Shown in pieces: positions 15,035 to 19,023 of a stretch of 20,250 nucleotides of DNA (position 1 is the stretch's first letter; every line of letters begins with the position of its first letter). The DNA comes from a virus. The stretch lies in IMG/VR virus record IMGVR_UViG_3300025840_000348, positions 1 through 20,250 of that record; one strand, written 5' to 3'. The position numbers were made by a program, and so were the translations under genes. The notes below the pieces were generated by a model that was not told where the DNA came from, ran no database searches, and saw nothing but the letters and a program-made list of their open reading frames with translations.

Positions 15035-15568
15035 ATGTTACATGACATTAGAAAATATCAAGCCATCAAAGGCATAGATTTACCAGACTTATTTGACGCA
15101 GGGTTTACCACCAAACATGCTGAAGAAATACGCAAAATATTAGACATAGCACTAGATTGGACCCTCACAAACAACAGTGATACCCCATGGGATATAGAAG
15201 GCAAGCACAACATAGATTTTGGCAATGCCTGTAGACGTGCCAGCACTATCAGTCAATGGGCAATGATTTATTGCACCAAACGTATCAAGCAAGATTACAT
15301 CAAAGAAGGGTATGCAAATTATCAAACTGACATATCCAGTGTAAACACAAAAGTATTAAATGAATTATTAAATGACACAGTAGAATCTGTGGCAGTGTGT
15401 TGTGCTGATGACAAAAACTATGATGTAGACTTTTTGGAGTTCATGAATGAAAGTGCATCAAAACGTAAAAAATTCAAACCTCATCAAACCTGGCAAATAG
15501 GCAGTGAATTCTGTGAAGCAATGGGTGTGAAATATGTAAACCCAGAAAAAAGGAACATGATAAAATGA
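15035..15568 (+). CDS. Unknown protein, first gene of the rightward island
   Basis: A 177-residue protein starting MLHDIRKYQAIKGIDLPDLF. I do not recognise a family. It is mixed helical, with a Trp/Cys-containing middle (ACRRASTISQWAMIYCTKRI), a Cys pair (AVCCADD) and a Lys-rich C-terminus (ASKRKKFKPHQTW). The frame extends nine codons upstream to a TTG at 15008, but GGAG lies 5 nt before the ATG at 15035, and the TTG is too close to the predicted start of transcription. Its stop overlaps the next ATG (ATGA). The consensus P1 promoter suggests early expression by host polymerase. Confidence 0.75.
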   Translation: MLHDIRKYQAIKGIDLPDLFDAGFTTKHAEEIRKILDIALDWTLTNNSDTPWDIEGKHNIDFGNACRRASTISQWAMIYCTKRIKQDYIKEGYANYQTDISSVNTKVLNELLNDTVESVAVCCADDKNYDVDFLEFMNESASKRKKFKPHQTWQIGSEFCEAMGVKYVNPEKRNMIK

Positions 15569-15975
15569 AATTAAACACTTTACCAGGCCGTTTGTCATTC
15601 AGTGATAATTCTCAGTTAGAAGCAGATATAGCCTGTTTGTATGATAGCATATTGCTAAAATATGGATATCAAGACATCATTGACAAAGAATTAGAAAAAA
15701 GAAAAGCAAATCCAAATTATGGTTTAGAAATTGTACACAACATTGATGATACTTTATTTCATTGTGTAAGAGATGAATTTTTATATAACCATGGTGGTGT
15801 GCCTAGACCTAACAATGATTGGAATGAATTATTTGAAATCATGAGAATTAGAAATAATAAAACTAACATACAAATAGAATTGACACCACTGTATAATGCC
15901 AAAGTAGAATTTTACACAGGCATCATGCAGTTGTTTCAAAAATATGGTGGCATACCTAAACAGTGTGCTAAGTAA
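15565..15975 (+). CDS. Unknown protein, second gene of the P1 unit
   Basis: A 136-residue protein of unknown family, starting MKLNTLPGRLSFSDNSQLEA. It is Tyr/Asn-rich and probably mostly helical, with LYDSILLKYGYQDIIDKELE and a C-terminal NAKVEFYTGIMQLFQKYGG segment. The ATG overlaps the preceding stop codon (ATGA), and AAGGA lies about 10 nt upstream, so translation is coupled. No membrane segment or signal peptide is seen. It is followed by 337 bases without a gene that end in a strong terminator. Confidence 0.7.
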   Translation: MKLNTLPGRLSFSDNSQLEADIACLYDSILLKYGYQDIIDKELEKRKANPNYGLEIVHNIDDTLFHCVRDEFLYNHGGVPRPNNDWNELFEIMRIRNNKTNIQIELTPLYNAKVEFYTGIMQLFQKYGGIPKQCAK

Positions 15976-16241
15976 TAATATCAGAGAATGTTTTCACTGA
16001 TAAGCCGGTATAACATAAATTGTGTGTAGATCTTTTAACCGGCAAGATCAAACTACAGGCACTGTGTAACGCTGGCGTTGCCGGCAACACTTTTAACTAA
16101 CTAATAATTAGTAACAGGTTATATATTACATTTTTTAGCACAGTGTAACAAGATTGCAAGACTAATAATTTTAACCAATTTTTAGTATTTAAGTAACTTG
16201 CAATTTTAAAATACCCGGCTTAATCCCCCGGGTATTTTTTT
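15976..16241 (+). ncRNA. Structured non-coding region / 3' UTR of the P1 transcript
   Basis: A 266-base stretch with no credible ORF but several predicted RNA structures. A 10-bp bulged stem (16025-16034 with 16044-16049 and 16053-16057) has the loop TTAACCGGC, whose ACCGGC can pair with GCCGGT at 16004-16009 as a pseudoknot. AACGC-TG-GCGTT (16068-16079) overlaps the palindrome GTTGCCGGCAAC (16077-16088). CACTGTG (16060-16066) can pair with CACAGTG (16139-16145), closing a domain. ATTGCAAG (16153-16160) pairs with CTTGCAAT (16197-16204). The region ends in a terminator. GC-rich islands in an otherwise AT-rich sequence favour real structure. No known RNA family or tRNA was recognised. It may be a 3' UTR, a processed RNA or the remnant of a lost gene. 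Confidence 0.45.
16208..16241 (+). terminator. Intrinsic terminator of the P1 unit
   Basis: AAATACCCGG (16209-16218) pairs with CCGGGTATTT (16228-16237), a 10-bp stem with a 9-nt loop followed by a run of T. It separates the P1 transcript from promoter P2, only 12 bases further on. Confidence 0.88.
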
Positions 16242-16252
16242 GACTTAAAAGG

Positions 16253-16281
16253 TTGACTTTGATCACAATTTCTGGTATAAT
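16253..16281 (+). promoter_or_regulatory. Sigma-70 promoter P2 (extended -10)
   Basis: TTGACT (16253-16258), a 17-bp spacer and TATAAT (16276-16281) preceded by TGG, an extended -10. A second TTGACT lies 13 bases upstream, inside the terminator's T-tract end. It drives the 171-residue gene beginning at 16313. Confidence 0.85.
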
Positions 16282-16312
16282 ATAAAAATAGAGAAACAGG
16301 AAATTTATTAAA

Positions 16313-16828
16313 ATGAAATTGCGTAAAGTCACTAAATGGTATCATGCCACTTCATTAGAAGCCGCACAACAAATTCTAGACTGTGGTTATATCATGCCTA
16401 ATACAGATCATATGATATTTTTAGCAACCAACAAAGAAGATGCAGGTTTCTTTTTGAATGCCAGAGGGCATAGCAAATATGCTATTTTTGAAATTCACAG
16501 AAGAAATATTGATAACATGTGTTTGTTTGAAAATCCAGCAAGTAAAAATATGTTAAGTAGTGTTTACACAAAACCTATATCTGTTACTGCAAAAAATTGT
16601 AGATTAGTTGAAGATGACAGAGATTTTACACATGGTATTCCTGGTGTAAACATAATCACAGAAGGTAACGGCAAAACTGGTTTTAGTGTTGATCCAAAAC
16701 AGTTTACACAACATCTCACAAACAAAATTGGTGCTGACAATTACAAACAGTTTATCAATTTGATGGATGCTGGTAAACAAACAGAAGCAGAAAACTTTTT
16801 AGAAAAAAAATTACAAGAAGTTGCATAA
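16313..16828 (+). CDS. Putative ADP-ribosyltransferase-like early protein
   Basis: A 171-residue protein. Its first 60 residues resemble the ADP-ribosyltransferase fold: WYHATS (9-14), where the His would be the NAD-binding residue of the first strand, then SLEAAQQILDCGYI as the usual helix and turn, IFLATNKEDAGFF (35-47) as the second strand and helix, and KYAIFEIHRRNI as the next strand. A later KPISVTAKNCRLVED is placed like the final strand of such enzymes. The catalytic Glu and second-motif aromatic cannot be fixed by eye. Phages such as T4 use early ADP-ribosyltransferases to alter host polymerase and other proteins, and this gene has its own consensus promoter. It ends in QEVA. The ribosome site is modest (CAGGAA, about 11 nt upstream). 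It could be an enzyme-dead relative. Confidence 0.5.
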   Translation: MKLRKVTKWYHATSLEAAQQILDCGYIMPNTDHMIFLATNKEDAGFFLNARGHSKYAIFEIHRRNIDNMCLFENPASKNMLSSVYTKPISVTAKNCRLVEDDRDFTHGIPGVNIITEGNGKTGFSVDPKQFTQHLTNKIGADNYKQFINLMDAGKQTEAENFLEKKLQEVA

Positions 16829-16841
16829 AAAGGTTGACTTT
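16823..16841 (+). repeat. 19-bp direct repeat at gene end / promoter P3 (copy 1)
   Basis: GCATAAAAAGGTTGACTTT contains the last Ala codon, the stop codon and the -35 box. An identical copy lies at 17798-17816, and its last 14 bases recur at 16247-16260 in promoter P2. Confidence 0.85.
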
Positions 16842-16862
16842 GACCACAAAATGTGGTATACT
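16834..16862 (+). promoter_or_regulatory. Sigma-70 promoter P3 (extended -10)
   Basis: TTGACT (16834-16839), a 17-bp spacer and TATACT (16857-16862) preceded by TGG. The spacer holds a dyad, ACCACA-AAA-TGTGGT (16843-16857), a possible operator. It drives the three coupled genes from 16897 to 17803. Confidence 0.83.
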
Positions 16863-16896
16863 ATGTATATAGTTTAACAAATAAGGAGTAACTATT

Positions 16897-17343
16897 ATGA
16901 TGAAAGTAAGAGATGAGAATAGTGTGTTTTTATTGGTAGACACGCCTATTTACAGAGAACAGTGTTTGGAACTTTGGAACCAATTTAATAAAAATTTAAC
17001 AAATGATGTTTTCAAACACCTTGAAGATATTACTCATGATGGCTATGGTTCATTTGTAATAGAATTTCAAGAAGGTCATGATTTGACATTTAATGATGCA
17101 TTTGCTGTTACTTTATGGGAGGCAGGTGGTGAACTAATTGATGATATACTGTTTATAAATGAAATGGTATATGATTTAGTTGAAGAAGGTGACCATACAC
17201 CTGCAGAAATAATTCAATATTACAACAATGCTATTGAAAGAATTGGTTATCCTTTAGACAAACAAGCCACAATTGATGCATTTGAATATAGAGGTCAAGA
17301 ATATATTGATGCTATTGAATCTGTCTTTGAGGAGGTGGCGTAA
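16897..17343 (+). CDS. Acidic unknown protein, first gene of the P3 unit
   Basis: A 148-residue, strikingly acidic protein of unknown family. Glu and Asp are spread throughout (for example FKHLEDITHDGYGSFVIEFQ and YDLVEEGDHTPAEIIQYYN), with few basic residues. Acidic early phage proteins often mimic DNA or bind host nucleic-acid enzymes, but no particular inhibitor family is recognised and this stays an inference. AAGGAG lies 8 nt before the first ATG; a second ATG follows at once, so a 147-residue form is possible. Its last codons (GAGGTGGCG) form the ribosome site of the next gene, and its stop overlaps that gene's ATG (TAATG). It ends in EEVA. Confidence 0.75.
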   Translation: MMKVRDENSVFLLVDTPIYREQCLELWNQFNKNLTNDVFKHLEDITHDGYGSFVIEFQEGHDLTFNDAFAVTLWEAGGELIDDILFINEMVYDLVEEGDHTPAEIIQYYNNAIERIGYPLDKQATIDAFEYRGQEYIDAIESVFEEVA

Positions 17344-17579
17344 TGAATAAATGGATAACATTATCAGAATTAGAATTATATGATGTAATTATGTCACCTA
17401 ATACTTTACCTGAACCGTATAACAATGCAGGTCCGGCTATGGTAGTTGGTATTAGTAAACAATTTGTTACTTTTAAATGTAATGGTGTTGAATGGAAAGA
17501 AAAGAAAACATATACAAAGAATGGTATTGTTAGAGACAACCATTGCACATTAGCAAGAAAACATAGTGAGGTGGCGTAA
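17343..17579 (+). CDS. Small unknown protein, second gene of the P3 unit
   Basis: A 78-residue protein of unknown function, starting MNKWITLSELELYDVIMSPN. It appears to be a compact mixed domain with central strands (AMVVGISKQFVTFKCNGVEW) and a basic C-terminal part (KEKKTYTKNGIVRDNHCTLARKH in parts). The start overlaps the previous stop, with GAGGTGG as ribosome site. The same GAGGTGGCGTAATGA junction is repeated at its own end for the next gene. It ends in SEVA. Confidence 0.7.
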   Translation: MNKWITLSELELYDVIMSPNTLPEPYNNAGPAMVVGISKQFVTFKCNGVEWKEKKTYTKNGIVRDNHCTLARKHSEVA

Positions 17580-17803
17580 TGACTAATATTGATAACACAT
17601 TCACTATGCGTAGATTACTCAAAAAAGATAGTATTGATAGAAATGAATTTATTGAATTACAGACAGAGTTTGCTAAGTGGTTGATTAAGTTAAATAATAT
17701 CAAAAGACAAAAACAGATATTGGACCAAATGCGTAATGCTGGTGTCATAAAAGAAAATGAATATGATATGTTACTGATGTTGTGTATGTCTGAGGTGGCA
17801 TAA
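17579..17803 (+). CDS. Small helical unknown protein, third gene of the P3 unit
   Basis: A 74-residue, Lys/Arg- and Leu/Ile-rich helical protein of unknown family. It includes ELQTEFAKWLIKLNNIKRQK and QILDQMRNAGVIKENEYDML, which could form a helical hairpin. Translation is coupled to the upstream gene through TAATG. It ends in SEVA encoded by GAGGTGGCA, the same bases that act as a ribosome site at the two earlier junctions, although no gene starts here; promoter P4 begins six bases after the stop codon. Confidence 0.7.
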   Translation: MTNIDNTFTMRRLLKKDSIDRNEFIELQTEFAKWLIKLNNIKRQKQILDQMRNAGVIKENEYDMLLMLCMSEVA

Positions 17804-17816
17804 AAAGGTTGACTTT
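17798..17816 (+). repeat. 19-bp direct repeat at gene end / promoter P4 (copy 2)
   Basis: This is the second exact copy of GCATAAAAAGGTTGACTTT (first at 16823-16841). Again it spans an Ala codon, a stop and a -35 box, although the genes before it differ. Confidence 0.85.
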
Positions 17817-17836
17817 TAAATTAAAATGTGTATAAT
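17809..17836 (+). promoter_or_regulatory. Sigma-70 promoter P4
   Basis: TTGACT (17809-17814), a 16-bp spacer and TATAAT (17831-17836). The start point is expected near 17843. Only about 100 bases separate it from a strong terminator, with no credible ORF between. Confidence 0.78.
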
Positions 17837-17842
17837 TAGTAT

Positions 17843-17941
17843 TGTGCAATAGCACTTTTAATATGGGTCAATTATTTGACAGAATTAAAACTCCTTTTAG
17901 AAAAAGAAAACCCCCAATGCTGATGCAAAGGGGGTTTTTTT
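17843..17941 (+). ncRNA. Candidate small RNA between P4 and a terminator
   Basis: A roughly 99-nt unit with its own consensus promoter and intrinsic terminator. It can form a 5' hairpin GTGC-AATA-GCAC (17844-17855), a middle hairpin GTCAA-TTAT-TTGAC (17867-17880), a single-stranded linker containing AAAACTCCTTTT (17887-17898) and the terminator stem. CTCCT in the linker is complementary to Shine-Dalgarno sequences; AAAACTCCT matches the portal leader's AGGAGTTTT over 9 bases. A 37-codon ORF starts at 17863 but has no ribosome site and reads through the terminator, so I favour an RNA. Both ends are predictions. Confidence 0.55.
17907..17941 (+). terminator. Strong, probably bidirectional intrinsic terminator
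   Basis: AAAACCCCC (17907-17915) pairs with GGGGGTTTT (17930-17938), followed by a T run to 17941. In the reverse direction the stem is followed by TTTTCTTTTTC, so it can also stop leftward transcription coming from terL and its small genes. It closes the rightward island. Confidence 0.88.
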
Positions 17942-18010
17942 ATGCTGAAAAATATCTCTTACATGGCCACACATAAGAGTTTTTTATGCCAAAAGTTTAC
18001 GTTAAACTTC

Positions 18011-18029
18011 TGTTATGTAACACATAACA
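18011..18029. repeat. 8-bp inverted repeat in the convergent intergenic region
   Basis: TGTTATGT-AAC-ACATAACA is a perfect dyad of 8 bp arms with a 3-nt centre. A second one, ACTGTT-ACAC-AACAGT, lies at 18049-18064. The 17942-18066 stretch holds nothing else I can name. No promoter is nearby, so a mRNA 3'-end role for the leftward transcript is as likely as a protein-binding site. Confidence 0.45.
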
Positions 18030-18066
18030 CATACATCACATACACTACACTGTTACACAACAGTAT

Positions 18067-18345
18067 TTATGCTATAATGATTGTGTCACCTTTGTGGTTG
18101 TCCACACTGCTGTCTACCACATCACCTAACACTTTCTTCTTCAGCATACCCTTAGGTGCTTCATAGTAGTTGTCATAGTTTGCTCCTGGTACTTTGCCCC
18201 CCATTTTCCAAACTATTGCATTGTGTACAGGGTTAGTCTCATCATACCCCCAACTTTGTGCTTTGCGTCTTTCTATTTCTTTTTTATTTAACCGGGATTT
18301 CCTGAACTTGCCCTGATTGTATCTGTTCATTGCTCTGTGTTTCAT
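18067..18345 (-). CDS. Small basic protein, last gene of the terL unit
   Basis: A 92-residue protein of unknown function. The N-terminal 32 residues are very basic (KHRAMNRYNQGKFRKSRLNK), suggesting nucleic-acid binding. The rest has SWGYDETNPVHNAIVWKMGG and ends in a short strand (GDTIIIA). The ATG at 18345 has GGAG 7 nt upstream, which outweighs the 62-base overlap with the preceding gene in another frame. It is probably the last gene before the bidirectional terminator at 17907-17941. Confidence 0.6.
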   Translation of the reverse strand: MKHRAMNRYNQGKFRKSRLNKKEIERRKAQSWGYDETNPVHNAIVWKMGGKVPGANYDNYYEAPKGMLKKKVLGDVVDSSVDNHKGDTIIIA

Positions 18346-18592
18346 GTTTTTTCTCCATTGCTTGTTTAAATGCAGGATTGTGTAACTCTGTTACATCTTG
18401 CCAATCATATGATCCCCATTTGAGATGCCAATAACTGGCATATTCTTCTACGCCTTCTAGACTGCCTTCATTAGCAGGCACATACGCCCAAGTTCTTATT
18501 GTGGCATATGGTTCACCACCATTCACGTATGCATCTTTACTTTTTGATATGTCTCTGTACCAATATTTGTAGTGTTTGTAATCAATCTGCAT
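18284..18592 (-). CDS. Small unknown protein of the terL unit
   Basis: A 102-residue protein starting MQIDYKHYKYWYRDISKSKD. It is rich in Tyr and Trp (EEYASYWHLKWGSYDWQDVT), with a polar Gln/Glu-rich C-terminus. No family is recognised. The frame extends to ATGs at 18604 and 18631, but these lie inside the previous gene; I chose 18592 because GGGGA lies just upstream and the overlap is then only 11 bases. The start remains uncertain by up to 13 codons. Its polar end overlaps the next gene. Confidence 0.55.
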   Translation of the reverse strand: MQIDYKHYKYWYRDISKSKDAYVNGGEPYATIRTWAYVPANEGSLEGVEEYASYWHLKWGSYDWQDVTELHNPAFKQAMEKKHETQSNEQIQSGQVQEIPVK

Positions 18593-18767
18593 GTTTATCC
18601 CCATAATGTTTTTTGTTTGGTGGTTCAACACCGTTTTGTCTTAATTGTTCAGCATAACGTTCTTGATCTCTTTTATGCTTGCCAAATATTTCATCCCAAT
18701 TGGCGTTGAACTTTTGTTTGTCTACTGGACGTTGTGTGCTACCTTTGCCACCGCTCCATTTAGTCAT
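18582..18767 (-). CDS. Small GKGS-motif protein of the terL unit
   Basis: A 61-residue protein beginning MTKWSGGKGSTQRPVDKQKF. The N-terminal K-W-x-GGKGS-x-x-RP pattern recurs, as far as I recall, in small unassigned proteins of many environmental phages and is not a P-loop. The rest is charged and helical (DEIFGKHKRDQERYAEQLRQ). Of the three possible ATGs (18782, 18773, 18767) I chose the last: GAGG is 9 nt upstream and the protein then begins at the recognisable motif. The start overlaps the end of the upstream gene by 8 bases. Confidence 0.55.
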   Translation of the reverse strand: MTKWSGGKGSTQRPVDKQKFNANWDEIFGKHKRDQERYAEQLRQNGVEPPNKKHYGDKHAD

Positions 18768-19023
18768 TTTCATGATCCTCATCTATGTACACACCATTTA
18801 CTTTTACTCTATAACTTTTGTTACTGTTCAGTTTCTTACCCCAATTGATTTGATCATAGTTGTCTCCAAATCCTGAACTAACTATGTCACCTTTGTATTT
18901 CAAGCCGTTACTTTGATCTTTCAGTTTCTTCAACATTGGTGTTTTGTTGATGATGTTGTCAAACTTTGTTTTGTTTTCATGTTGTATACGCATTTCTCTG
19001 GTAACTCTGTCTTCTTTGCTCAT
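18760..19023 (-). CDS. Small unknown protein directly after terL
   Basis: An 87-residue protein with a charged helical N-terminal half (KEDRVTREMRIQHENKTKFD) and a C-terminal half likely to form strands (KSYRVKVNGVYIDEDHEND). No family is recognised. The ATG overlaps the terL stop (ATGA), and GGGAG lies 6 nt upstream within terL, so the genes are translationally coupled. The place next to terL suggests a role in packaging or head assembly, but this is positional only. Confidence 0.6.
   Translation of the reverse strand: MSKEDRVTREMRIQHENKTKFDNIINKTPMLKKLKDQSNGLKYKGDIVSSGFGDNYDQINWGKKLNSNKSYRVKVNGVYIDEDHEND

Noticed and set aside
15976-16241. Possible tRNA or tRNA-like gene in the GC-rich part of the gap
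   Set aside because: There is no T-loop consensus, no 7-bp acceptor stem in the right spacing and no plausible anticodon arm. The stems found do not form a cloverleaf.
17863-17976. 37-codon ORF after P4 (MGQLFDRIKTPF...)
   Set aside because: There is no ribosome site and it reads through a strong terminator, so its stop codon would not be on the transcript. A short RNA is the simpler reading, though a leaderless peptide is not fully excluded.
18066-18075. TATAAT-like box (GCTATAATGATT) on the + strand
   Set aside because: There is no -35 box at a usable distance, and it overlaps the end of an opposing gene with no + strand gene after it.
17942-18166. 74-codon + strand open frame after the island terminator
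   Set aside because: It starts at the terminator's T-tract, has no ribosome site and runs into the opposing 92-residue gene.
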